Source: Buddleja alternifolia (Eukaryota > Streptophyta > Magnoliopsida > Lamiales > Scrophulariaceae). From it: a DNA stretch of 64,000 nucleotides. Under the pieces are notes generated by a model. It saw nothing but the letters and a program-made list of their open reading frames with translations. It had not been told where the DNA came from and did no database searches. The position numbers and the translations under genes are program-made. Numbering within the stretch: position 1 is the stretch's first letter; the number at the start of each line of letters is the position of its first letter. This document shows, piece after piece, positions 34,601 to 46,659 of this stretch. The DNA lies in contig CM033399.1 of NCBI GenBank assembly GCA_019426215.1, positions 35,969,022-36,033,021 of the forward strand, written 5' to 3'.

Positions 34601-35904
34601 ACCAATGGGTGGGTAAATCTGAGTTAATCAACCATGTTTATCCAATGGTGAATGATTCGGACCTTAACAGAATGGTTGATATTTATTGGACTCTATCAAT
34701 AGGTTGGCATTGGAATGAGTTAGCCAACCTACCGGTCCATATCAAAAATGAGCTGGGTCGCTTAGGCATGGATAAAGTGGCTAGTTTAGATGACACCCCG
34801 GTTTAGAAGTATTCGGCTAATGGAGATTACTCATGCAAGAGTGCTTACAAGAGTATTATGGATGAAGCGATGAACCCGAGGAAACCTAAGCATTGGTAGC
34901 GGGTTTGGAAGACTAAAGGAGTGCACCGGCGGAAATTTGTGATTTGGTTGTTTCGTCACGATCGACTAATCACAAAAAAGATGTTGTGCTCTCGTCCTAT
35001 TGCACCAGACTCGAGGTGCTCAATTTGTGGGTATTGGGATGACTCAAATCTTCATGCGATTCGTGATTGCAATTGGGCAAAGCTTGCATGGAAAGAACTA
35101 GTGGAACGTAAACACCATGACAAGTTCTTCTCTCTTGACACAAAGACCTGGGTCGATTGGAATATGCAGAACCCGGCTAACAGGTATAGTTGGTGTAATA
35201 AATGGAATATTGCTTTTACTGAAATAGTTAATTTGATTTGGCAGGGACGTAACGAGGCGATTCACAACGAAGGGACCCAACCATGTTTGGACATGTCGAT
35301 GACTCGAAAAAGGGTTATGGAAGCTTATCGGGTGGTGGAAGGAAGTATGGAGCTTCGTCATTTGCATGTATATGTCGGTTGGAGAAAACCGAAGAGTGGG
35401 GTGCTTAAGCTCAATGTGGATGCGGCCCTCATCCAGTATGGTTGGGATTGACTTCGGGCTGGGATTGGAGGGGTTCTTCGCTATGAGAAAGGGAAATGGA
35501 TAAAAGGGTTTTGTCGCCACTCCAACGAACACACCCCTCTAGGAACAGAGTTGCATGGTATTCTCGAGGGACTCTATATGGCTTGGGATATGAATGTCCA
35601 GGCGCTGGACTTGGAGACAGACTGTGAGGACGCAGCTTACTGCATGGTTATGGCAGAATTCCCGCACCGGCATTTCGAGTTAGTCAGCAACATAAGGAAC
35701 ATGATCAATCGAGAGTGGATGGTTAATAAGGCAATTCCAAGGGAGGCCAATAGGGTGGCGGACCAGTTGGCTAAGAAAGGGATGTACAAGGATGTTAACA
35801 ATATTCAAGCACCAGATGACACGCTCTGGGAACGATATGCACAAGATATGTTAGGCTTTGAATGGCCTAGAGAAGTAACTAATAGTCCGGGTTTGTCGGA
35901 CTAA
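31683..35904 (+). pseudogene. LINE ORF2: endonuclease, reverse transcriptase, RNase H (broken)
   Basis: Starts MKLSFWNCRGAG, the typical plant L1 ORF2 start of an APE-type endonuclease. The endonuclease is carried on by LVLMEPRVS, GGIWLFWNSG and LLAGDMNVV. RT follows, with HPSKAPGPDGHQPSLFQKCW (about 33124-33183), KIDFKRAYDRIDW and GLRQGDPLSPYLF. Its catalytic FTDD (33841-33852) stands where FADD is usual. A zf-RVT-like region (RRKFVIWLFRHDRLITKKML, CSICG) comes next, then RNase H (KLNVDAAL, AGIGGVLR, TDCEDAAY, REANRVADQLAKKG). At least three frame changes before 32989 and several stops after it make it non-functional. The endonuclease also holds a 54-bp triplication that introduces stops. 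Confidence 0.88.
31961..32122. repeat. 54-bp tandem triplication in LINE endonuclease
   Basis: Copies of GAGACAGTCG(A/G)GTCATAGAG... start at 31961, 32015 and 32069. The length is 18 codons, so the frame is kept, but the first two copies carry TAA where the third has TTT. Confidence 0.93.
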
Positions 35905-35960
35905 TAACCTAGGGTGTCCACTTCATTTTGATTCCAAAAAAAATTAAAAAAAAATTAGGG

Positions 35961-37465
35961 GAAATGTGTATCCAACTATTATATGAAAATGAAGAAAAAT
36001 AGAGTAACAACTCCAACTACAAGAATGGAACTAACTAAACTATGCAATAATTTCAAGATGAAGGAAGTTGCAGATGTAGTGCCATGTACTGGAATTTTTC
36101 GGAGGTTGGGGAAGGAGAAAGATGTGGTGGCTGGCGGCGGAAATGGACATGTTGGCTGGCGGTGGGCAATGGTGCTGGGAAAGATAATGGTGGCTAGATG
36201 TATGTATGTATATATATTAAATATAAATTTTTTATAAATTTAAATTATAAAAAAGTATATATTTACATAAATGTAAGACATTTAATATAAATAATTGATT
36301 TCAATCAAGATTTACGGTTGTTATAAATTGAACTTAGTATATTAAAAGTAAGTAATGATGACCAATTATTTAAGGAAATCAGATCCAACGGTTGGTAGAT
36401 CAGGGGCATAATTGTCCTTTCCTAACAAAACTCTTATAATCAGTTGCATATTAAGTGAGTGGCGCGAGTGAGGAGTGAAATTGTTTCTTTATGTTTTTCT
36501 TAAGGGGTGATTTGATATTTCTTTTTTCACAAGGGGGTGGTTTGGAAATTAGGAGTATCATGGAGGGTCGTATGTATTTCTCCATGCAGTTGATGAAACG
36601 ACGATGTTGTATACGTTTTCGAGGTGGAGAGACATTAAAGGACCATACATTTTGGAGAGTTTGGTGGGTGATCGGCGTGGGCTTTAGCCGAGTTGGAATC
36701 TCACGTCTTCTCATTGGTTACGAAACCTCACATTTATTCTCATAATTTTTAAATGTTTTGCATTTAGTCCCGACCAACATTTCCATCCAATTTTTAATGG
36801 TCAAATGCATATACCCCGATAGTCGGCATTTTTATCCCTTTTTTCAGGAGAATTCGAGCATGAATGGCACCAACAGACGAATTCTATTTAATATCATGTC
36901 ACATTCATGCATGAATTTCCTAAAAAATTTGGTCAAAAATATTGACTAACGGACCATGACTTTACTCGTTTAATTTTGAACATAAATTTCAGTTGGGACT
37001 GAATACGAGATATTTGGAAAGCTATGAGACTAAATGTTAGATTTCGTAATGAATATTGAATGTGACCAAAATTGACATGGAAAAAGTTGTGGGACAAAAA
37101 ATGTAGGTTATGTTTGGTTATGTTTTGGTGGGAAATTTTTTGGTAAACATGAATATTTGATGACATTATGTTTGATTTTATTTTGGGAGTTGTTTTTGGA
37201 TGATTTTTTGGGTGAGATTTATAGTGTTTGATTTTATTTTGAGTGTAAACAAAAGTTACTGTAATTGTCAAATCATGTAAGATTTTGTCTGATAAAGTTA
37301 TGTAAATAATTAGTCAATGAGTGAAAATTATAATATAATGTGTTTAAAATAATTATAATATATATGAATGTATATGAACAATAGTTGATGTTATCAATAT
37401 GTGTGTACTTAATTTTTATTTACATATAAAAAATCATTATATATATACACACATATGTGAATTTA
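35961..37465. other. intergenic with MITE fragments
   Basis: 35983-36237 is a weak open frame, Gly/Val/Met-rich and not recognised. 36380-36560 contains one arm of a GGG-type MITE (GGGGTGATTTGATATTT, AAGGGGGTGGTTTGGAAATT). 36720-37060 is a copy of the dispersed family seen at 19306, with TTGGTCAAAAATATTGACTAA and TTTTGAACATAAATTT. About 37107 starts a TATGTTTGGTTATGTTTTGG sequence that reappears inverted near 47690. Confidence 0.4.
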
Positions 37466-38665
37466 GGGAAAATTATATTTTATACCCCCTGTGAAACACA
37501 AAATCTGCACAGATCACCCCTGTGTTAAAGTAATAGCCTGATATGCCCCTCTGACTTTTAAAATCCTGCACGAAAACCCCTCGCTGTTAGAAACTAACGG
37601 AGAGTGTTGTACACTCGCTGAGACTGAGAGTAGCTTAGTTTTTTATGTTAAATATAATTGTAAAATGACTCTTTTATCCCTCTAATTTTAATTATAAATA
37701 AATAAATAATTGAACTTGGGTAGGATGTGATGTATTTGGGTAGGATAATATGGGTTTGGGTAACTCAAACCCAAAATCCTCACATTTTCCTTTTTCTTTT
37801 TCTTTTCTTTTTCGTTTTCGTTTTCTTTTATTTTTCCTTTTCTTTTTTCCCCTTACCTACCCCTCTTCTTCATCTTCCCCAGCTAATCTCAGCCACCTCC
37901 CCACCTCCGGTGCCCCCATCAACACACATCACCAACGCCGTACAAACCCTTCTAACACCACCTCTGTCCTTACACAACGCCTATCTCTCTTTCTGCTACT
38001 CGGATTTGTAGGTGGAGGTGGGCCAGCGATTTCAGGCGGTAGTGGGCCTGCGATTTCAGTTGGAGGTTTGAGGTGCGGTGGTGGGCTTGGAGTTGTAATG
38101 GAATTTGCAGGTGGAGGTGTTGGCTTAGATTTTAGGCGGGGGTGGTGGCTTTGATTTCAGGCGGATGTGGTGGCTTCGATTCAGGCGGAGGGTGGTGGTG
38201 TTTTGACGGGAAAAATGGTGGTTTTGGCCTATGTTTTGCTATATATGTTATATACTGTATATATATATATTGTATTTATATTATAAAAAGTTTATATTTA
38301 TTTAAATTTGAATTTCATTTTTTTATAATTTTTTATGGTTTGAATTTGTTTTTTTCTTATTTTGATTTTATTTTTTATATCTATTTTAAAATGGTTTTTA
38401 ACTTTTTCACAAATATTCAAATATTTATAATTAAATTTAAAAAAAATCCAGATTTTTTGTTTTTTTTTTTCTATTTTTCCTGATTTTCAATTTTTTTTAA
38501 CACAACGGGACTAACAGAAGGCTAATAGCTTTAGGGAAGACTAACGGAAAAGGAGAGTGTGCAATCTAAAAATTAACACAGGGGCATATCAGGCTGTTTT
38601 TTTAATACAGGGGGGATGTGTGCAGGTTTCGTGTTTCACAGGAGTATATTATGCAATATTATCCC
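37466..38665. mobile_element. Mutator-like element (1.2 kb), perfect 9-bp target duplication
   Basis: Left end GGGAAAATTATATTTTATAC and inverted right end GGGATAATATTGCATAATAT. The arms are alignable for more than 80 bp, through CCTGTGAAACAC and AGCCTGATATGCCCCT. It is flanked by GTGAATTTA at 37457-37465 and 38666-38674. Inside are a pyrimidine-rich tract and Pro/Gly-rich open frames (37727-38154), which I regard as low-complexity. No transposase is visible. Confidence 0.9.
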
Positions 38666-38866
38666 GTGAATTTATATAAACATATATATGATATGATTAT
38701 TAATTTATATTGTACAATATATAATGATTTATATATACAAACATGGGCGCGCACATATATGTATATTTCCAAGTATATGATAATTTCTTCTTTTCATTTT
38801 CTTTTTTTAACTATAAGATAAACTTTTTTTCTTTGCTCCTTTTCCATGCTTGGTTGAATAATTTGA

Positions 38867-39840
38867 CACTACAAGAAAACAGGGCATTAGAGACGGAATT
38901 TTAGAGACCGACTGAATTCGGTCTCTAAACAGAGACCGAATTAGAGACCGATATGGGTTCCGTCTCTAAATCGGTCTCTCAGTCAGTCGCTAATTTGAAA
39001 ATTAGAGACCGATTGATTTCCGTCTCTAAATCGGTAGCTAATTGGTTGATTTACTCCCCTAAGTTAGAGACCAAATAATTCGGTCTCTAATTTTCAAATT
39101 AGCGACTGAATTAGAGACCGATGTAGAGACTGATTGATTTCCGTCTCTAAATTGGTAGCTATTTGGTTGATTTACTCCCCTAAGTTAGAGACCGAATAAT
39201 TCGGTCTCTAATTTTCAAATTAGCGACTGAATTAGAGACCGACTTAGAGACCGATTGATTTCAGTCTCTAAATCGGTAGCTAATTGGTTGATTTACTCCC
39301 CTAAGTTAGAGACCGAATAATTCGGTCTCTAATTTTCAAATTAGCGACCGGATTTAGAGACCGATTGATTTCCGTCTCTAAATCGGTAGCTAATTGGTTG
39401 ATTTACTCCCCTAAGTTAGAGACCGAATAACTTGGTCTCTAATTTTCAAATTAGCGACCGGATTTAGCTACCGAGATGAGCATCAATTTTTCATTATTAT
39501 TTGGCGACCGATTCCGCGACGGAATATAAAATTATATTTTAGAGACCGATTCCGCGACCGAATTATTCGGTCGCTAATTAGAGACCGAATAATTCGGTCT
39601 CTATTTTGTAAATTAGAATAAAAAAAGAAATATGAAATTATATTTTAGAGACCGATTCCGTGACCGAATTAGTCGGTCGCTAATTAGAGACCGAATAATT
39701 CGGTCTCTATTCTGTAAATTAGAATAAAAAAAATGGAAAGTGGTCTTTTGCGAATTATATTATAAAATAAAATAATTCGGTCTCTATTTTGTATTTAGCG
39801 ACTGTTTATCGACCGAAGATGGTCTCTCTTGATCATTAAA
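38867..39840. repeat. CACTA left subterminal repeat array
   Basis: Many direct and inverted copies of AGAGACCGA(T/A). Within it a unit holding TTGATTTACTCCCCTAAG recurs at 39046, 39167, 39288 and 39398, at 110-121 bp spacing. Such arrays are the known binding region of CACTA transposase accessory proteins. Confidence 0.88.
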
Positions 39841-40535
39841 CTTAGCAAGAAAACTAGTAGAAGTAAACCTCTGATTTTTTGATTGAAAATGAACATTTTT
39901 AGAGTTTATAAGAATTCACTCTTTCTGTGCGAATTTGCTAAAGAAGAAATAAGCTTAAAAAGTGCATTGATGTGGAAGAGAATTTAAGGGGGTGGAGTTT
40001 GAGGATTTTCTTTTTGTGTGTGAATGGGGTTATAAATCTATATTTGTATATGTATATGTGTATGTGTATGTATATGTTTATATATTAGGAAAAGAAGATT
40101 TACTCATATCTTTACCTTCCAACAAACTTTTCATTTTTTGATCGCTTTTCTTGTTGATGATATTACTTTTGGGGCTATTTGAGAAAGTATATTTAGCGAC
40201 CGAATGTGGTCTCTCTTGATCATTAAACTTAGCAAGAAAACTAGTGAAGTAAACCTCTAGTTTTTTGATTGAAAATGAACATTTTTAGAATTTATAAGAA
40301 TTCACTCTTTCTGTGCGAATTTGCTAAAGAAGAAATAAGCTTAAAAAGTGCATTGATGTGGAAGAGAATTTATGGGGGTGGAGTTTGAGGATTTTCTTTT
40401 TGTGTGTGAATGGGGTTATACATATATATTTGTATATGTATATGTGTATGTATATGTTTATATATTAGGAAAAGAAGATTTATTCATATCTTTACCTTTC
40501 TACTGCCACAACAAACTTTTCATTTTTTGGTCGCT
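39821..40535. repeat. 387-bp direct duplication inside the CACTA element
   Basis: GGTCTCTCTTGATCATTAAA at 39821 recurs at 40208. The two copies stay near-identical for about 330 bp, through GTGCATTGATGTGGAAGAG and a TGTATATGTATATG tract. Confidence 0.88.
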
Positions 40536-40694
40536 TTTTTGTGTGTGAGTGGGGTTGATGATATTGCTTTTCAAATCTAATGATCAATGTCAATATGACT
40601 GATATTAGATAACAAATTCATAATTTTCATGTAAGTGTAATTAATACTAACTAGAAATAAATATATATTATTTAGTACTATTAATATAAATATA

Positions 40695-40851
40695 TAAGGC
40701 TGAAATACAAATCAAGCTATTCGATAATTGAGATCGACTCGATTAACAATCAAATCAAAATCAAACACAAATTTTATAATTTGATAATGTTTCACATAAA
40801 TAAGCTTGAACAACAACTTGTTCGGCTCCACTCGACTCATTTACATCCCTA
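40695..40851. mobile_element. short hAT-MITE remnant within the CACTA element
   Basis: Starts TAAGGCTGAAATAC and ends CTCGACTCATTTACATCCCT, matching both ends of the hAT MITE at 27862-28215 in shortened form. Confidence 0.5.
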
Positions 40852-41013
40852 TAAATACCGTATCAACATTGATTGGTGGGTTTTAAAGTTAATCATTGCA
40901 ATGACCAATGGTGGGTACGTAATCATTATTGATTTTTTAACTTTAAAAAGATATATCTATCATTAATTAATGTCTAATAATGTGCTTATATTTAATAATA
41001 ATTTTTTGTACCC

Positions 41014-41240
41014 TAAAGTTGTTTCCTTATCTCGATGAAAGATCTTGGGATTATATATATCTATATATATGGAAGAGAAGACATTTCTGGTTTTACTCAG
41101 CAGACATTTTTTACTCAGCCACCGTGTCCTTTAATTTCAAGAGTCATGTGACTGTGCTCGCTTTAATGTCACGAGACATTTTTTACTCAGCCGCCGTGTC
41201 ATTTAAAGTTGTTTCCTTATCTCGATGAAAGATCTTGAGC
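41014..41240. repeat. 190-bp-spaced direct duplication upstream of the F-box gene
   Basis: TAAAGTTGTTTCCTTATCTC starts at 41014 and again at 41204. Between them ACATTTTTTACTCAGCC(A/G)CC also occurs twice (about 41103 and 41175). Confidence 0.85.
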
Positions 41241-41521
41241 AGATCTTGAAATTTCATATCCTAGATAAAGGTTAATTAAAGTTGTCAATTGGGTCCATCG
41301 TTTCATTGCATTGTTTTTCTCTTTTATCACTATTTTTTTACCTAATAAACTAAATATGCCCTTACAAAGAATTAATTAAAGTTAAAGGTAAAGGTTAATT
41401 AAAGTTAACCTTTACCTTTAACTATATAATCACTATTTTTAAGATAAAGGTTAATTAAATTTAGTAAGGATCAAAATCAAACAATCTCTTCCTCCACCAA
41501 ACCCTACAAAGAATTTTCAGA

Positions 41522-41530
41522 GTATAAATA
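41522..41530 (+). promoter_or_regulatory. candidate TATA box of the captured F-box gene
   Basis: GTATAAATA lies about 125 bases before the ATG at 41650. A second GTATAAAC block at about 41609 repeats its surroundings (CAGAGTATAAA). Either could serve if the gene is transcribed. Confidence 0.3.
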
Positions 41531-41649
41531 GGGGATAATTGTGAGGATCATCTTCCACGAAAAAGGGGAGATATAAAGAGGGGAGACAGGGGATCATCTT
41601 GCACGAGTAGCAACAGAGTATAAACAGGGGATAGTTCATATAAACAACC

Positions 41650-43252
41650 ATGGAACGAGGTACAGTTTCTAATAATGGACTTAGTTTTCTTTGTGAGGAT
41701 ATAATTTTTCATGTTATGAGAAGGTTATCAAGGGATGCATGCATTGTGGAGGCAGCCCGATTGGGTCTTTTATCAAAATATTTTCAACATTGTTGGTATT
41801 CCATCCCTACTCTTTTATTCGATATTAACCGTTTTGAACAAAGGGGTTATCATGGTTTAGATTTTATTCATTTTGTTAATCGCACTATACTTGAACATAA
41901 TGAAAGTGTGGTTGAAACCTTGAGTTTTGAGTTACCAATGGGGGCCGAGACATTGCATTAGATAAGGCAAGAGTGGGTGGCGTTTGGAATAGATCATTCT
42001 GTGCATATACTGAAATTAGTCGGCCGGTTGTCCACTTCACTCCCTAACGGCCTGTTTTTGTCACAAACTCTTGTTCAGTTAAAATTATATCTACTGAACT
42101 ATATTGTTAGGTGGGAAGATAGATATAATTTACGAAATTTAAAAAGACTCATATTGAAGCACATCGTGCTGTATGATAACACATTTTCTTCCCGCCTTGG
42201 AAAATGGTGTCCCGAGTTGAATGATTTGCAGTTATTCAACTGTGATTTTAGAGGACTAACAGAATTTGAGGCATATTTGCCTTCTGTAAAAATATTCAAG
42301 ATGGCATTCAATCGGGCCCAAGGAAATGTGAATATAAAAGTACACTTCCCCAATGCAAATGTCCTAATTATTTTATTGAAACAAGATGAACAGGGTCCGG
42401 GGCATTTAAAAGTATTGGGGTCGTTACCTCGTTCTTTACAGTGGATAGTACACCGTCATCGAAACTACATCGGATCAACTTGCTCGACATACCGACTACT
42501 TCGAGAGGTTGTAAAAATGACGAAAGAATTGCTATCCAGCGAACGAGCACGTGTCCCGGTTGATTTTGTTAGGGTATATCTATCTATCATTGTTTGAATA
42601 AGTGCAAATGCTTTTAAGAAGTTGTTTTGATTTTTTTTTTGAATTGTTTGTTTAGAGGTTGGCGCATGTGGAGTCTCTACATCACATTATGGCGAGGTAC
42701 TTTTTTGTTAATATGCACCGCCTAGAAATCAGGTGTTTGAAGCTACTTGACAATCTTGCTGTCACATTGGTGTTCATCAGTAGATGTACAAGCTTGAATG
42801 AGCTTAAAGTCGATTTGGTGGTAATATTTTAAGTTTTATGGTTTGTCGCTTATTAGTTATTACATGGTTTATTAAGCACGTTCTTTGTTTGGGTTTCTAA
42901 AATAAAACTGTAATTGACTTAACATGTGTATGGTGCACCATGGAAAAACGCGGGTATTAGTGTATCCAACTACGTAAAAGACTGGAAGTTGCAAGCAATG
43001 GGATTGGAGGCATTGAATGAGGTCACGATCTTCAACTTCTCGGGTTCTGATTGTGAGCTAAGCTACATTCTGTACGTGTTGTCGCAAGCAACTAAGTTGG
43101 GTACACTAAATATCTATTGTGTTAATCAATTTTTTGATGATCCAATTGGTGTGTATAAGAGAGCATCAATTAGAGCGCATGAAGCTACCGCGTCAAACAA
43201 TGTGCAAATTCGTTTCATAAAAGGGGCTTATCCTAGAATAAGAGGAGAATGA
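41650..43252 (+). pseudogene. F-box/LRR-like (FBD-type) protein gene, captured, one in-frame stop
   Basis: Exon 1 (41650-42573) opens with an F-box (FLCEDIIFHVMRRL, about residues 14-28, then LGLLSKYFQHCWYSIP). Leucine-rich stretches follow (LNDLQLFNCDF and similar). Exon 2 is 42656-42820 (TTTAG acceptor, GTAATA donor, phase 0). Exon 3 begins near 42926 (YGAPWKNAGISV) and ends at 43252; no AG acceptor is visible before it. The joined length of about 470 residues is normal for plant F-box/LRR proteins, which select targets for SCF ubiquitin ligases. A TAG at 41959-41961 interrupts exon 1 while the same frame continues on both sides. With the stop and the missing acceptor it is best called a pseudogene. 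It lies wholly inside the CACTA element. Confidence 0.75.
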
Positions 43253-45123
43253 AAATTGCACCGAGTCCGAGTGTTTGATGGTGTACACCAGGTGTTTGAT
43301 TTAGTGACACAATTATGTATATATCTTGAAAGTATTTCAATTTCTCGAAAAAATGAAGGGCAATGTATATATGAAGAGGGCTTTGAAATTCCTAAATATT
43401 GTCAGTCGCTATATGTTATGTATATAAAATATTGTTAAATTACTAAATATCCTTCAGTACTTTCACTTGTTCTCTAACTTATGTATTCAATGGATTGATT
43501 GTCTATATATATAGTTTAAGTCCGAGCTAAGTGTTAATAAATATATATTGATTTATATTTTTATTGATTTATTTAGTCATTGTTAACTTATATCTTGAGC
43601 AGGCTCATATGCTTCTGAACACTTGGCTTGACTCGATATAATATATATGTGGTCCTATTTCACAATTCCAAAAGTCATGACTGAGATTGGATGTCAAATT
43701 AACTTGTTTATTTATCAAATAGTTTGTTTGTATTAATAAAACAGGTTATCATGTAACGTGCCAGATTAACCAATTATAACACTACATTTGTTTTAAGAAA
43801 TATATTAATAACCTATATTATTGAACAAATAAGTTGAGAAGGTAGTTTTCTAGGCTTGTGGGCACGAGCCGAGCAATTTCGCCAGGCTGTACTCTAGCTC
43901 GACTTGTGTGCACCCTATACTAATTAAATTGTTACTGATTTTGAATGAAAAATGTTCCTAATTAAATTGTTTTAGAGTTATGATTAAGTTAAGCAAAAAT
44001 CACTCCAATTTATTCATTTAAAGAGAAAATGATTATCAATTAAATTAATTAAACTTTTATCAACAACTTAACATGCTAGCGAATAATTAAACTAATAAAC
44101 TATTAGTAAAACACCAAAAAAATAATAAATTATGACTAATAAACTAATAAAATATTAAAAAGTGAGAATTTAATTTTTTGCCAAACGTAGAAGCGGGAAC
44201 TGAAGAAGAGGGAGTTTTATATTTTTGGCTAAGTGTAGAAGCGAGAAGAATTGAAGAGGTGGGAATTTTCATTTCTGCAAAGCAAAAAACCCCCAAATGG
44301 TTTTGAATTTTCCAAATCGCCGCAACCCCTCGCCCACAAATGATTTTCATTTGATAATTTCACTCGTAACCCCTCACCCACAACAAAACCCCTCACTCAC
44401 AACAAAAAATTTCTTTCACTTCTATTGACAAAACTCACGTTCTATTTCTCTTCACAAGATTTCCCCTCATTCAACTTCCAACATCCGGTAACTCCAAGAG
44501 TAAATCAAAAGGCATTTTGAAGAAGAGATTTCAATCTCATGAACAATTTTCTCCAATTTCCCCCTGTAAGGTAAATTTCTCCACACAATCATGTGAATAT
44601 AATGTAAAAATGCATATGAGAATACATATGAGAATGCCCAGATCTAATTTCTTTTAGGGGGGTTTTGTTTGGCTTTTATATTGACCCAATATAGGTGATT
44701 TTCCAGGAGCAATAGAGTATTTGTGACAATTGATATTGAATAATGAGTTAATGAGTTAAGAATTAGTAGTTTGTGATCTTGATAGGAGTTTATAGCCTTA
44801 AAGTTACTTTTGTGACAATTGTATCGTCTTCCTAGTAGAGCATCTATCACTTGGTACATAATGCAAATGAAAACTTTGTGCGGTAAAGGGTATAATAAAC
44901 GCTGCTTCTTTTAATGTCTTCCAATACCTTGTTATCCATTAGCCAAAACCGGATTTACTAGTTCATATGTAGGTAAATTGGAACTTCTTGAATATGTTTT
45001 CCATATCTTCACATATTTCATGATCAAACTCTCCTGTCTTCTCATCAGTTCTTTCCGTGTCTTCCTTTCCTTACATTGTTCTTGATGTAACAACATGCTC
45101 TATTGCTCTTCAATTACACATAG
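43253..45123. other. CACTA interior without recognised gene
   Basis: A further plus-strand frame at 43256-43438 follows the F-box gene and may be its tail after a stop. 43500-43920 carries worn GAGCTCGACTTG-type repeats like those of the hAT MITEs. The rest is AT-rich. 44270-44560 has an exon-like stretch ending CCCTGTAAG|GTAAAT, which I cannot assign. Confidence 0.35.
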
Positions 45124-45647
45124 ATGAAAAGGAACAAGTGTTGAGTTGGCACGAGCGGCTTCAAATAGCACAAGACATTTCGCATGGGATTGAGTATCTT
45201 CACGACGGGGTAGGCTCAGTGATTTTGTAATCAATTACTTCTTTATTGTTTAATATACTTTCACTAAAACTTTATTGGATTCCTTGTAACAGGCAGTGCC
45301 TCCTATGATACATCAAGATTTGAAGTCAGCTAATATATTGCTAGATCATTCCATGAGAACAAAGGTAAACCATAAATTTCTACATTTGTTTCTTAAGCGC
45401 ATTTTGATGAATGAAGATGAAATAATTAAGCCTTTTTACATAGGTTGCTGATTTTGGGCTGTCAAAGGAAGTTGTTTTTAATAGCCAAAATTCAGGCCTT
45501 AAAGGTACGTACGGGTATTTAGATCCCGTGTATATATCCACAAACAAATTCACAGCAAAAAGTGATGTGTACAGCCTCGGGATCATTCTCTTTGAGCTCA
45601 TCACTGCCATCCACCCACATCAAAACCCAATGGAATATGTCAATCTT
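45124..45647 (+). pseudogene. captured receptor-like kinase fragment (CRLK-like), three exons
   Basis: Exons 45124-45209, 45293-45364 and 45444-45647 have GT-AG borders and join in one open frame of about 121 codons. It reads LSWHERLQIAQDISHGIEYL, then PPMIHQDLKSANILL, VADFGLSKE, GTYGYLDPVYISTNKFTAKS and DVYSLGIILFELI. This is the catalytic and activation-loop half of a plant Ser/Thr kinase, closest in my memory to the calcium/calmodulin-regulated receptor-like kinases. The HRD Arg is Gln (HQD), but the catalytic Asp, the Lys and the DFG are kept. The ATP-binding N-lobe, the end of the C-lobe and any membrane segment are missing. It is therefore a fragment picked up with its introns, and it cannot act as a kinase. 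Confidence 0.82.
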
Positions 45648-45932
45648 GTAAGCATTATATTTTTCCCTATACTTCTCTTTTCCAAATTTATGGATTTTTA
45701 TTTTGAAGTTCTGGACTTAGGGCGTTGGGATAATCCCAACCGTGACTAACTGGATCCACCATACATCGACATCTGTGTATTACTATATGATTGCAATTTT
45801 GTGGTTTCTTAGTTTCTTGATGGTTTGTATTACTATATGATTGCAATTTGGAAATTTTTGATGGCTTCATTTGGATTACTTTGAAACTTGTATTCCGTGC
45901 TCATAAGAGTGTTGATTTCTGGATTTTGTTAG

Positions 45933-46290
45933 GTGATTGTTGGCCTTTGGGTTCTCTCACTTATGGGTAACTGCTTCAACTTCTTAACCCTGTTTTACAT
46001 ATGTAAGTTTCATTTCCTACTAAATCTTTTAGTGGTGTTCGCTCAGAATTTTTGAGTTATATTATTTGCGATTCCTGATTGTGTTTTTGTCGGATTCCTC
46101 GTTTTACCTTCTTTGAACAAGTTTTGTTTTGTTGCACACGGTGCCTGTGCTCTTCGAAAAATACAAGGACCAAGTTGATGCTTTTGCTGAGAAAGCCGAG
46201 GTCGAGCTCAAGAAACAATATGTTGTGTTCAATGTGAAGGTTTTGAGTAAAATTCCCAAAGGTTCACTCAAATATAAGAAGTTTGCTTAG
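45933..46290 (+). pseudogene. captured reticulon-like protein (RTNLB) C-terminal exons
   Basis: Exon 45933-46002 reads VIVGLWVLSLMGNCFNFLTL, a hydrophobic reticulon-domain segment ending at a GTAAG donor. Exon 46122-46290 reads [19 protein letters not shown], then [12 protein letters not shown] and [16 protein letters not shown], followed by TAG. This is the characteristic C-terminus of plant reticulon-like B proteins, which shape ER tubules. Joining at the visible splice sites leaves a one-base phase mismatch, so the splice sites or frame have decayed. The first membrane hairpin and N-terminus are absent. It starts about 285 bp after the kinase fragment in the same orientation, inside the CACTA element. 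Confidence 0.85.
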
Positions 46291-46659
46291 AGTAGCCTCA
46301 TGAAGTGGTGTGTTACTAGGTTCTTGGTTAGCTCTGTTTCCTTTTTTGTTGTTGTGCCTCAGTTGGCTTGTCAGAACCCATGTTTAGTGGTTTGTTTTTT
46401 ACTACGTCTGGGTTCGTATAAGTTGAAACGAACCTCGTATTTTACTAGGCGGTTTTGATGTACTATTATGATTTATTTAATTTGTAGAATGATATTGTGT
46501 TAGGTTAATTGTGTTGAGGATTGTGTACAATATTGTATTGAATGGTGTTTGTAATATTGTTTTAGTGAATGTTAAATTGGTTTAAAATCTGATGGTTATT
46601 TGATTCTATTAAATTGTTTGGAATCAATGTAATTCGATTTGAATTTTAGAGAAAATTGA

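Larger units (their letters stand above)
28600..35960 (+). mobile_element. degraded L1-type LINE, interrupted by a gypsy element
   Basis: The order is ORF1 tail with a zinc knuckle (28710-29139, continuing after 31028), then ORF2 from 31683 to 35904 with endonuclease, RT, zf-RVT-like and RNase H parts. An A-rich tail follows (about 35936-35957). The 5' end is not defined and may lie upstream of the MITE at 28305. The target duplication is not recognised. Confidence 0.85.

Noticed and set aside
37727..38483. Pro-rich then Gly-rich frames that could suggest a cell-wall protein
   Set aside because: They lie inside a Mutator-like element in pyrimidine-rich and GGTGG-rich low-complexity DNA, without signal peptide or known motif.
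45380..45610. Minus-strand frame opposite the kinase exon
   Set aside because: It is the shadow of the kinase exon, which has splice sites and conserved motifs on the plus strand.
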